Shown piece after piece: positions 34,712 to 45,970 of a stretch of 64,000 nucleotides of DNA (within the stretch, counting starts at the first letter, position 1; every line of letters starts with the position of its first letter). Origin of the DNA: Euryodendron excelsum (lineage: Eukaryota > Streptophyta > Magnoliopsida > Ericales > Pentaphylacaceae); assembly GCA_033060915.1 (NCBI GenBank), contig CM065387.1, forward strand, positions 29,749,001-29,813,000, given 5' to 3'. The notes below the pieces were generated by a model. The model was not told where the DNA came from. It saw only the letters and a list, made by a program, of their open reading frames with translations, and ran no database searches. Made by a program: the position numbers and the translations under genes.

Positions 34712-37264
34712 TAACCCAGCCTATACAGATTTAGGGTACATGACCGGCTAATAGCAAGGCTACCCAAGGCCGCATTACATAAACTGGTTGATCACCTGTG
34801 CATAATCATTTAGAATGATGCATAATTACAGAAAATAGAATTTTCGATAACTTGAAAACATAATCCGTGTCATATATGGTAGAGTTGTGCCTAAACCGAA
34901 ACATAACATATATAAGGACCAAGTCAAGGGCCACCAAAGTTGTAGCATTATATCATTACAAAATATTGGGTTCAACCCTCAAACATTATACAAAACATAG
35001 GCCCGTGGGTCATAGCTCAAAATCCACATATGGCCTCGCTCTAGGGCCTCCTGGATTTGCTACCTAAAATTCATTTGGGAAAAACATAAGCTAATGCTTA
35101 GTGAATAACAATGATACATGAGTATGAAAATACCATGGACTAGAAATTATGTCTAATGTATAAAACAATAGATAAAACATTTATGCATATAAGGCATGAA
35201 CTTGAAACGTGTAAGCATAGTTTTAAAATCATAGATAGCATAAGTATCATATTGAAGCATTCTATCGTTTCAAAACATGGTATCATAAAAGAGAGATGCA
35301 ACGTATCTTTGCTCGTAATAAAGCTTAACATAACTTGTCATAAACATTTGAACATATCATCGTTCTCATTCTAAAACATAAGTGTGCTACAACCCGACAT
35401 CAGAGCTATGCTCCACATCAGTAACCTTAAAGGTCACAAATAGGGCTCTTTAGGCCGTGGGACGTCTCCCGAACATGACAATAGTTTATTTCACATCTCC
35501 TATCGTGGGACCATCGTTACTAGTTTAAGGTCTTGCCACAAAAGATCTCGAGTTGGCATCATACATTGGAAAAGTCTTGCATCTCTTTCATATAAGCATT
35601 TTAGTCCATGGGTTTCAATTCATAACATAATATAACTTGTATGCCTTTAAAAGTATGACATTTATAATTGAATATAACATTAATGCATTGAAAACATATG
35701 TAAAATATTGTATGGTATAGTTTGAACTTAAAATAGTTGGAAAGTAGTAGAATTTACTCATGGCATATCGTTAATCACCTCTCCCTGATAGAACGAGTGC
35801 TAAACAAGGTGTTCCTACACAAATGCACATAGAAGTATAGAAACATCAATAGAAGACTCTAAGGCACAGCAATAATGCGTAAACCGAGACTAAACACATA
35901 AGTCCCTCAACGCCGACTTAATAATACCTCATTCTCACAATGGGAGAGTGAGGCTCAACTCTAATGTAACGCTTCAATGTAAAACAAAAATATAAAGTTG
36001 AGGTCCAAACATGAAAGCTGGGACGTCGACTCCTTCATCGCATCCCAACCACCTCTGAAGGATGAGTTCATACTCTAAGTTAGTTCCATTTGAAAATAGG
36101 CTTAAAGGACTTTAATTATATAGGTTATGGGCCAAAAACACATTTCAGGTGAAGAAGTTATGCCCCACGGAAGGTGGAGTAAAATTTTAGAAAATAATGT
36201 TGTTGGCATGGATTTTGGGTCAAATTTAAACTTCCATAACTCTCAATCTATAAGGAATTAGAGAACAAACTTTATATGGCTGAAAAGTTCTATGTGTCTT
36301 CTTTCTAATGCTTCAAATGATACATCAATTTGAGTTTTTAGAGAAAGTTATGCCCGTTTTACTAAATAGTGTCGAAACTGGCAAACCATTCGAACGCCCA
36401 ACTGGGTCGTTTGAATGCCAGGCCAAAATGACCAAGCTGTTCAAATGTCCAAAATGGCCATTTGAACGCCAGGGAAATGTGGAAAAACACCCTCTCGAGC
36501 TATTCGAATGCCCAGAAGGGCCATTTGAACACCAGGCAAAATGGAAAACTCTGCTCTCGGGTCGTTCGAATGGCCCTGTCGAGCGTTCGAACGCCTCCAC
36601 CTGCGCAGCAACGATTTTCAACCCAAAACCCCTCCAAACACAATCAAACCTTCCCAACACTCCTAAGGCTCAAAGATTAGCTTACAAAGATGACAATAAC
36701 TCAAAATGGAGGAGAAAGAACAATTAAATCAAAGGATCTATAGTTGAACTTAAAACCCTAACATTTTATATATTTGGAGATTTTTCAAACCACCACTCCC
36801 AATCTTTAACAATGAGCTTCAAGCTCTCAAATTCATGCAAATAGGACCTAAGGGATCCCCTAAACTCAATGACAACACTCCAAGATGCATATATACAAAT
36901 ACCTAACAAAATCACACATGATAGATACATATACATATATAATTTTGTAGAGAGATGAAGTCTTACCTTTCTCTAAGCTTGGTGAGTTCTTTAATGGCTT
37001 CAATCTTTCCATCAAGCCCTTCTTCCTTCAATGCCTTCTCTCTTTCTCCCTCTCTCAACCGGTTGGTGTGTGTGTATATATGTGTGTGTGTTTTATGTTA
37101 TAAGAAGACACAGGGAAAATAATCTCATGTGTCTCACACCTCCAACACAAGATACAACACAAGTTCTCATTGGTCATTTTTTACCCAAAAGAAGGAATAA
37201 TTAACATTAAATGTTGCATAAACTAGAAATTCTCATTAATATAATTAAATAGAGGTTTGTGACA
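34712..37264 (+). mobile_element. TGTCACGCC-type LTR, nearly complete (about 2.55 kb)
   Basis: It begins AACCCAGCCTATACAGATTT, corresponding to about 13 bp inside the LTR start at 28849, and ends TTTGTGACA at 37264. The two copies share landmarks over about 0.8 kb. Within it, 36370-36600 is a patch of TTCGAACG-like motifs. Open frames across this patch (for example 36308-36727 on plus and 36325-36660 on minus) are LTR artefacts. Helitron coding sequence starts directly after it. It is probably one LTR of an element whose other LTR remnant is 28849-29656, separated by the inserted Ogre-like copy. Confidence 0.55.
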
Positions 37265-38259
37265 TCACACTTCTAGATTGGACTATTTTCAAAATAAACA
37301 AGTTGAAATTAGAACTAAGCTTTGCCAATGAATTATGGATAGTATAGTTGTTGGTGAAAGCCATGGTTCTAAAGTTAGTCAACGATTAATATTGCCAGCA
37401 TCATTTATTGGAGGTCCAAGGGATATGCGTCGTCGATACATTGATGCCATGACACTAGTACAAAGGTTTGGAAAACCTAATCTACTTTTAACAATGACAT
37501 GCAACCCAGCATGGCCTGAGATCAAATTAGAATTGGGATTTGGTGAAAAAGCTCAAAATAGACGTGACTTAGTTTTGCGGGTGTTTAGAGCAAAACTTGA
37601 GTTATTAAAGATGGCGTTATTTAAAAAAGAGATTTTTGGACTAGTGATTGCTTATGTTTATGTTATAGAGTTTCAAAAAAGTGGTTGACCACATGCTCAC
37701 TTTTTGATAATTTTGAAAGAAAGAATAAAGTTACTTTCATCAGAATCATATGATAAAATTGTATGTGCTGAACTTTCTGATAAAGAAAGAAATCTGCATT
37801 TATATGGATTGGTTGTTAAATACGTGATGCATGGACCTTGTGGTAAAAGTGCGTGGTGTATTGGCATCGTGAAAGCAACAACCAATGACAATGATTTTTA
37901 TTCGTTGTATAGGCATCGTGATGATGGACAACGAGTAAAAGTGCGTGGTGTTTATCTTGATAATTGTTGAGTTATACCATTTGACCTTTATTTTCTTGCT
38001 AAATTTGATTGTCATATTAATGTTCAAGTGTGTTCCATAATTAAGACAGTTAAATATTTATACACGTATATATAAAGGGCATGATCGAATTACTTTTCAT
38101 ATAGTATCTGAACATGGATCAAATAATGTAGATGAAATTGAATGCTTCTAGTCCACTAGATGGATATCCCCACCAAAAGTTATATGGCAAATTTATGGAT
38201 TTGTGTTGAATGAGATGTACCCTACCGTTATAAACCTACAATTACATTTAGAAGACAGT
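37265..38259 (+). pseudogene. Helitron Rep (HUH endonuclease) domain, decayed
   Basis: From 37269 one frame gives 'TSRLDYFQNKQ', then 'LPASFIGGPRDMRRRYIDAM', 'VQRFGKPNLLLTMTCNPAWP' and 'PHAHFL'. These are hallmark motifs of the plant Helitron helicase-like N-terminal/Rep region. The HUH metal-binding motif His-Ala-His lies at 37692-37700, directly after a nonsense TGA (37686). Further lesions are a TGA at 37968, a 1-bp deletion near 38075 and a TAG near 38150. 'MHGPCG' and 'RRDDGxxVKVRG'-like stretches follow, then 'NEMYPTVINLQLHLED'. The N-terminal part is missing because a foreign LTR ends at 37264. The protein would nick and join DNA in rolling-circle transposition, but this copy cannot produce it. 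Confidence 0.85.
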
Positions 38260-38453
38260 TGTAAGCACTCTATTTTTGCCCGCTTGGCAATCTCTTTCTT
38301 AACCAAACTCACATTCAAACCGACACGGACATATTCAAGCCCAAACCGTTTTTCTAGACTCAATCCAGTCAATTAACAGCTTCGCGGGCCCACCAGGCCC
38401 AATAGAAGCAAAACGACCAAAATACGCTTAGAGTAAAATTTGTTCCAATTCTA
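38260..38453 (+). mobile_element. LTR stub of the giant-LTR family inside the Helitron
   Basis: TGTAAGCACTCTATTTTTGC begins at 38260 and LTR-start sequence continues for about 190 bp (including GCTTCGCGGGCCCACCAGGC). Helitron sequence then resumes. It is probably the remnant of an insertion largely deleted afterwards, since the Helitron residues between 'LHLED' and 'NSNPKVLW' are also shortened. No matching duplication is visible. Confidence 0.65.
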
Positions 38454-38845
38454 GTTAATCATAAATTTGATTATTTTGGTCTATTATAATCATAGCAATC
38501 CAAAAGTGTTGTGGCATAAATTTGAAGATGTAATGCCTGAAGACTACAAAAAAACATGTGGCATGATAGTAGATCGCATTAGAATTAAAGTATTGCAAAG
38601 TATAAACTCGACTCTTGAGTCAATGGGTAGAAACATTAGTACCTATGGTATTACAGATGATTATATAAGTCTTGATGAACAAGAAAATGCAACAAAAGAA
38701 ATAGATCATGAATTAAGTGTTGTGGTTTCTGGTGAAGACATTTTAGTTGCATCAATGTTAAATAAAGACCAAAAATATGCGTATGATATAAAAATAGATA
38801 GAATACTTTCAGGACAACATGGAGCATTTTTTATTGATGGACTTG
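38454..38845 (+). pseudogene. Helitron helicase segment before Walker A
   Basis: A continuous frame encodes 'NPKVLWHKFEDVMPEDY', then the linker into the Pif1-like helicase, 'LNKDQKYAYDIKIDRILSG', and ends 'GAFFIDG' just before the phosphate-binding loop. The reading is interrupted after GGACTTG by the Ogre-like LTR starting at 38846. It continues at 53887 with 'PGGTGKS'. This is the N-terminal portion of the helicase that unwinds DNA during Helitron rolling-circle transposition. No stop lies inside this piece. Confidence 0.85.
38841..38845. repeat. Left target-site duplication ACTTG
   Basis: It pairs with ACCTG at 53887-53891. The single C-to-T difference changes a helicase Pro codon on the left copy only. 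Confidence 0.85.
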
Positions 38846-41800
38846 TGTAAGCACCCCATTTTTGTTCGCTTGGCAATCTCCGGCCCAACTGAGCTCATTT
38901 TCACACATCACATATATGTTCAGACTCTAACACGACTTCTAAACTCCAATTTAGTTCACCAGTTGCTTCTTGGGCCCGTAGGGCCCATTTGAAGCTAAAT
39001 AACCATTTTGCCCCTAGGCATCCAAACATCCCTTGAACCACACCGGCTCTGGGTATCAAACCGGTAACCTCCCGAGATTGCTTTTTATAGTATTCCCAGC
39101 TTTCCTCTATCTTTTCGGATTATTCCGAATCAATTCCGACAAACCCGGTGCAAAATGACCGTTTTGCCCCCGGTGAGCCAGTCGCCTTTTCCGACCACAT
39201 CAGCTCTGGGTATCAAACCGGCGACCTTTGAGAACATTTTAAATAATGTTTCCAAATCTTGAGTCTTCTTCCAAGACATTCTGGGTCCGTCCCGGCAACT
39301 TTGCGGCGTGATTGACCGTTTTGCCCCTAATGGCCCGGTCAATCTTTCCGACACATCCTATCCTTATTTTTCAAGTCAAATACCTCCAAGACACTGTTCT
39401 AAGTGTTCCTGCCCTTTTCCCAGCTTTTCGGGCCATTCTTGGTCCCTTAAATCTTTACTGGACTTTCTGGAGTCACTCCTAGTGAAGCTAGGCTAAAAAT
39501 TGCATGGTAGTCACTAGTACAGGTGCCCAAATCTTCTAAATATACGTTGCTTGCCGACCTTAAATATTTCATAAAAGGTTGGCGCCACAAACCAAAACAT
39601 GGCCTGGCGCCACTCCTAGTGCCGCTAGTATAATTTCTGGCCTGGCGCCAGTGCAACAAGCGCCAGTGCGTTCCTCTCTCTATAAATACAGAGTCTCTTC
39701 CAGAGTGAAAAAGGTCCGCAAAGTTAGTCTAAAAAATCAAATATTTGATATACAGAGCTCGTAGTTCCCCCTAAACCCTAGCTTCTCCAGGTTTTCCAAA
39801 CCCTAGCCTCTTATACACTCATACACACCCTTGTACACTTATACACAAGCCTCCAACCCTCCATTGAAGACTTGGATTGCTGCAACTTGAAACTCTCAAA
39901 GACCAAGACAAAGCTCTTGAAGACTGAAGCGAAGACCGAAAAAAAAGCAAGAAAGCAAGGCTCACAAGGCAAAGTGAAATAAACAAGACAAGGTAGGCTT
40001 TCTCTTTAAATTTCTGCACTTCCCCCTCTCTCTTCTCTCTCCTAACCCACTTGGGTTTTCTCTATTTTTATCCCCTATCTCTTTCCCCCCCTTTCTTTGC
40101 ATGCTTGAAACAAGGGGACTCCCGGTCCATGTGTAGGATTAGACTATTGGAGGGTCACCGTGTCGGGGGCTTTCTTTTAGTCTAACTGGAGACCACGTAG
40201 GTACGGCCCCCTTAATTATGTGGTGAAGCCTTAACCTTGTATGTTCACGACCCCAATTTGCATTGTGCATATTATTATCTTGCATTCTTCCAAAGATCAT
40301 TTTCAAACTTGTTTTCAAAGCTTGCATTAAACTTGTTTTCAAAATTGCATCAAAATCTCATTTTTCAAAACTTGTTTTCAAAATCACAATCCTAGGGTGA
40401 TTCTAACCTTTCCATGGCTAGGGTTGCTTTAGGAAAGTGTTACATTTTAAAAAACCAATATGGTCTATATTTTCAACTCTTTATTTTCAAAACCACTTTC
40501 TTAAAGTGGTTCTAACCTTCTTATGGTTCGGATCGCTTTAAGAAAGTGAGACGTTTTTATACTCTCCAAAAACTCTCTTTTCAAAAGTCCCTCTTTCTAA
40601 AACCCTCATTTTCAACATGCTTTCCTAAAACTCTTCTTCCTAAAGTTGTTTTTAAAAACTCCCTCCAAAAATTTTTTTTTCAAAAACTCTCTTTCAATTC
40701 CTTTCCAAAACATTTTCCTCAAATTTTTTTTCCTAAAAACACTTCCTAGGTTTCCTTCTTAGAAAACACTCTCTAAATCTCTTTCCTAAAAATTCTTTTT
40801 AACAATCTCCTTCCAAAATTTTGTTTCCAAAACTCTCTCAAAGTTTTACTTTCCAAAAACCACCTTCTTAAAATTCTTTTCAAAATACGCTTTCTAAAAA
40901 ACTCCTCTTTAGAATCTTCCTCCAAAATTTTCATTTCCAAAAATACACTTACCAAAAAAAAAAACTCTTTCCTTGATGTCTAAGTGAAGCCCTAGAACCC
41001 ACAATTAGGAAACCCTAATTTTCTTTCCAAAAACGTGATTTTCAACCTTTCCCCAAACCTAGGTTTCCAAAACCATGTTTTCTACATCAAAATTATACAT
41101 ATTTCCAAAACATATTTTCTACGTCAAAACTATAGTCTTCCCAAATCTAGGGTTTCTAAAACTTCCCTTCCCAAATCCATGCCAAATCCAATCTTCCCTT
41201 TAGGTCACCAAATCCAATCTTTCCGTTTAGAAAACTAGATCCAATCCTCCGTTTTTGGAAACAAAATCAAATCTTCCTTTTTAAAAACAAAATCCAATCC
41301 CTTGTTTTAGGAAATAGGAATCTTAACCCTTCCTAATCTAAATCTTTCCTAATTCACTTCTTTCCTAATCTTCTACTCTCCTAAATCTTAAGTTTTCAAA
41401 ACTTGAACATAAGAATCTTTCTTAAATTTTAAAACTCAACTTCCACATCTTTCCTAATTCAACCCTTTCCTAATTCTATCTCTCTCTAAATCTTAACTTT
41501 TCAAATCTAAGTTTTCAAATCTTTCCTAAACTCAACCTTTCTTAATCTCAAGATTTTCTAAAACTAAAACTCTAAAACTTTCTAAATCTTAAACTTTCTA
41601 AATTTCAAATCTTTCTAAATCCAAAACTTTTTAAACTCAAAATTTTCTTAATTCAAAGTCTTCTTAAGTTGAAACTTTTCTAATTCAAACCTTTTCTAAA
41701 TCTTTCCTAATTTAAAATCTTTCTAAAATTCTAAGCTTTCCAAATTCAAAACTTTCTTAACTTGAAACTTTCCAAATTCTAAACCTTTCTTAAACTAAAC

Positions 41801-43031
41801 TTTTCCTAATTTAAAATGTTTCTAAATTCAATACTTTGCTATTTCAAAACCTTTCTTAAACCAAAACTTTCCTAAAATGAAACTTTCCTAAAATGACATT
41901 TTCCTATTTCGAAACCTTCCTAATCTGAATCTTTCCTAAATTCCAAGCTTTCCTAATCTTCCAAGTCCAAATATTCAAGTCAATTCTTCTCTAAAATCTT
42001 TCCAAGTCAAATCCAATCCTTTTTTTCTAAGTTCCTAAGTCTAGGTTTCCTAAAACCACGTCTTTCAAAATCAAATCTTCCAATCAAAGTTCAATCTCTC
42101 AATCTTCCAATCTAATTTCCAATTCAATCTCTTTATTCCAATCATATCTTCTATTTTCAATCGGACTCTTGTCCGAACTATGACTAACCTGATTCCTCCA
42201 AAAGGATACGTTGGCAACCCTCATGGGTGCGGTCACAACCTTTTTCAAATCTCTACCTCCACAACAGTTTTCAAATTCTAATTCCACAACTTCTTTCAAA
42301 TCTCCAATTCAACAATCTTCTTCAAGTTTCCAATTCTATGTTCTCTTTCCAATTTCCAATTCCGAATCTTAGTTTCCAAATTCTAAAACTTTCCAATTTC
42401 AAATCCATCTTTTCAAATCTTTTCTAAAATCAAATAAATTTCTTTTCAAAATCTATTTTCAAATCAAGCCTTCCTCTTGCATCTGCATATCATGCATCAT
42501 GTCTTTTTCAAACATTCTTTCTCAAAGTGGATAGGATTGAACAATGGTTGGCTTTAGACTCTCGCAGGTGAATTTAGGATAGATAGACATGTAGGTACCG
42601 CAAGGGCGGGGTAGGGTGATGGCTTAGTGCGTCTTCCCTACACGTAACCAACCTCCAAATCTAGATCACTGTTTTCGAAAGACCAAAAGGAGTTATTTTT
42701 CAAAAAAAAAAAAAAGGGCTAAATGTTTTCCAAATGTTGCCAAATAACCTGTTTTTCTTAAAAACCCTCTCTTGAGGAGATATTTTCAAAATCGTTTTCA
42801 AAAACCCTAAGTGTAGTCTTTGGATTATTCTTAGTTTTTAGGTGACCTAATTCACCTTAATCAAGTTAGGTGGCGACTCCAAATCTTTTCTAAAAGCCCT
42901 TTATTCAAATCTGTTTTCAATTCGAACCTAGTCGCACTCATTCTTCTAGGAGGGTGAGTTCTAACGAGAGAATACAGTATTTTTCACGCTTATGTGTGTA
43001 TTCCATGAGTGCGAAAAATTTGGGCACGACA
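38846..43031 (+). repeat. 5' LTR of the complete Ogre-like element
   Basis: It starts TGTAAGCACCCC and ends GGGCACGACA. It lacks the 81-bp array and has two CCGGCTCTGGGTATC units. Landmarks are the TATA box (39681-39688), conserved block (about 40100-40290), G-poor repeats (about 40560-42130), CGAACTATGACTAACC block (about 42173) and GACATGTAGGTACC (about 42587). Short open frames inside it have no coding support. Confidence 0.92.
39681..39688 (+). promoter_or_regulatory. TATA box of the 5' LTR
   Basis: TATAAATA sits in CTCTCTATAAATACAGAG, about 0.84 kb into the LTR. Transcription would start shortly after it, leaving about 3.3 kb of R plus U5. Confidence 0.75.
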
Positions 43032-43033
43032 GC

Positions 43034-43051
43034 TGGCGACTCCACTGGGCA
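43034..43051 (+). promoter_or_regulatory. Primer binding site of the complete element
   Basis: TGGCGACTCCACTGGGCA starts 2 bp after the LTR. TGG is the complement of the tRNA 3' CCA. A site beginning TGGCGACTC is familiar from Ogre/Tat elements, where an arginine tRNA primer has been reported. The specific tRNA match was not verified. Confidence 0.65.
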
Positions 43052-44612
43052 CACTTAGAGGGTTAGGCCGTTAGTCATGTCTTTTTACCCTTCACCCATG
43101 TTGAGTCTTTAATTAACTTGTTCAATCCTATTCACTTTAAATTTTCAAAATCAAAATTTCAAAATTGTTTAAAAAATAAAAACATGCATTTATTCATATT
43201 ATCTTGTATTAAGTTTGTCATCCACATACTAACTCTTGCATCTTTTGTTTTGTAGGTGCGCTTTTCGCTCAAATTTTATTAACTGCTTTGCATGAATGTG
43301 CTGAACAGGATGGATGGGAGTTGTTGGGCTCTTTCCTCCACTTTTAAAAATCACACACACACTGCATGTGCACCTGCATTCTGCATACTTGCATTATTAC
43401 CTTGATATGTCCTTTCTAGTTAGAAAGGGGGAACGGTATATTGGTTGTGGGCAAGTTGCTGTGTCAGTTTCTTCGCCTACGGCCTCTTGATGGTTCCCCC
43501 GCTCGGATCACCAACCGATCATGGCACCACCTCGGGGAGTGGGCCTAAGTTTGAAGATCCGAGGACCAAGCCTTTCTAGGACGCATTAGTCAACCCTTAA
43601 CCTCATGCTCATATAGATACTATGCATAGCCGAACCTTTGCCGGATTTAAGACACTGGCACCATTTTCAAAACCACGGAGGAAAGGGCGACTGCTCTTAC
43701 TTTCATTTATACTTGCTTTTTCTTGTTGTTATAATGCCTGTATTCTTATTGTTATAATGACTATCTAGCTGCTCATGCATGCACGTTTACCTTGCATTGC
43801 ATTCTCTCTCCTTATACTCTTTGCATATCCATGTTCATGCATTCAATATCCCATGTCAAGACAAGAGTTCCAAGTAACTCAAGTCACTGCATTCTCATGC
43901 ATATGATCAATCCATTGAGAGTGATACCAAGGTCACTTTTCCTTGCATTAAACCTACCCTAAACCCTAAAGGTTCCCATGTAACCCTAAGGATTCATGAC
44001 ATGCACATTAATTCATTTCACAAGAAGGGCCCCAATCCCTCTATGCTCACAGAGATAGGATTGCCATAAAGACAAACAGGTAATCGATCAACAAGGTCTT
44101 TCAGCGACCTCCTCAACACCAAATCCAAGGAAGGCAAATCCGAGGACTCAAGAGTAGTTTAGGACTTCTTATGTAAAATTAGATAGGTGGAACCTCCAAA
44201 GGAAAATGTTCCCCCTCCCCCTATTAAAGTGTATTTCAATTCTTTTGTATCTTAAACCCAAAGTTAAATGTATTTTCTTTATTTTTTGAAAATGAATGGA
44301 TGGATGAATGCATGACTGGCTGAAGGTTCCCGCTTGACAGTAAAGTATCTGCATATAGTGGCAAATTCCCTATCTCCAAAAGTGTGCCGAATACATCATG
44401 ATTAGTTTCCCTCTCAAGTAGGGGCATCCTTAAGGCATGCATTGCATAGAATTCTTGAAAAACCAGAAAACTAACTTGCGATTTATGTTGTTGTTTTTCT
44501 GTTTCCTTCTGTTTCTTTCACAGAAATTACCTTACATTGAGTCAACATTGCTCCCGAGAAAAGTCAACATCCACCTAAGGGTCCCATTGTCACTCGGCTA
44601 AGAGCATCACTT
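43052..44612 (+). mobile_element. Leader between PBS and gag
   Basis: No gene is seen. The leader ends in a T-rich tract and TTTCACAG (44522), then CCTTACATTGAGTCAACATT before the gag ATG. The same arrangement at 34090-34228 suggests a conserved leader, possibly with a splice acceptor. Confidence 0.5.
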
Positions 44613-45970
44613 ATGGTTACCGATCCTAAGGAGTCACCCCAAGTCTTTAGAGAAGAGGTCAATGAAATGAGGGGTAAGATTGATGAGATGTTTAAGCTTG
44701 TCCAAACCTTAGCCATAAAGGATACTGCCACAATGCCGTCATCATCCATGACTTCATCTAAGGACCCTGAACCCGCCAACCCGAGGATCGTGCTTTAACC
44801 TGACAATGCTGGGAGGAGCAAGGATGATGCCAAAGGGATCAACACTGAGGAATAGGAAACTATGTTGCTTTCACATGCCGTACAGTCTCCCCTAGATCCT
44901 CTCAGTCTGAAAATCCAAGGCCTAGAAGATTCACTGCGAAGTCTCCATGGCCATGACAGTTATGGGCCTACTTCCTACGATGAGCTTTGCTTCTTTCCAG
45001 ATCACCCGAGACCTGCTAAGTTCAAAATGCCCGACTTCCAGAGGTATGATGGCATTGGTGACCCTATTGCTTATTTTCGCCTGTATGCCAGGGCACTAAG
45101 CGGTTATGACAACGATTCGAAACTGCTCATGCAACTATTCCAACATAGTCTCACTGGGTCTGCTTTGCAGTGGTTTGCCCGTATAGACCTAACGAGGATC
45201 ACCACCTGGATTAAGCTGGTTAACGCATTTAAAGCCCAATATCGCCACAACATAGACCTCACTTATGACCGTTGGTCCTTGATGGCAATGACTAAAGGAG
45301 AGAAAGAAAGCTTCAAAAGCTATGCCCTTAGATAGAGAGAAGCAGCAACACAAGTCAATCCCCCTTTAGAAGATAAGGAATATGCTTAACTGTTCGTACA
45401 TCCTTCTTGAGCATATATTACGAAAAGCTCTGCACGAGTGTTGGGAGAAACTTTTCTGAGCTTATCATACAAGGGGAGATGATAGAAATTGGCCTAAAAA
45501 CTGGAAGGATTGTTGACCCCTATGCTAAATAAGTTTCTGCAAGCTTAGTAAGGAAGGTTCCCACAGCATCAGAAATGGGTCGAAAGGAGGGAGAAGTGTC
45601 TGCCATCTTGCCTGCTCAACAACCTCAATGTCACCCCCAACATTAATCTCAGACCCCCGTGGCTACTCAAGCACCTACTCCCGGGCCCATCATAGCCCAA
45701 CAACATGTCAACCCCAACAAGAAGGCCCGCCGACCTTGCGCCTTTACCCCTCTAACTTGCACCCAAACAAAGGCTTATCATGACCTCTTACAAGCCAACC
45801 TTCTGACCCCCATACCTGCTTCGCCGTTGCCAAATCCTTTACCCCCTACTTTTGACCCAACCCTTGTTTGTGAGTACCATTCTGGAAGGCAAGGGCATGA
45901 CACTGAGCATTGTCTCTTCCTGAAGCACAAGATACAAGATTTGATCGATGCTGGAGTCATCGTCATCTAA
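44613..45970 (+). pseudogene. Gag, Ogre-like, with several stops
   Basis: One frame runs from ATG 44613 to a TAA at 45968, broken by TAA at 44796, TAG near 44850 and TAG at 45333. Further stops and a shift lie between 45390 and 45650. In order, it has an acidic N-terminus; a 'FKMPDFQRYDGIGDPIAYFR' segment (44862 frame, residues about 53-74); the Retrotrans_gag core 'LLMQLFQHSLTGSALQWF' (about 88-105) with 'KGEKESFKSYAL'; then 'GEMIEIGLKTGRI'; a Pro/Thr-rich linker; and a zinc-knuckle-like 'CEYHSGRQGHDTEHC' followed by 'LKHKIQDLIDAG', typical of Ogre/Tat Gag. Gag forms the virus-like particle and packages RNA. No pol frame follows. The stops make expression of a full Gag unlikely from this copy. 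Confidence 0.88.

Noticed and set aside
36308..36727. 139-codon frame and a 111-codon antisense frame
   Set aside because: They cover the TTCGAACG motif cluster of an LTR. Neither has a domain or conservation apart from DNA motif repetition.
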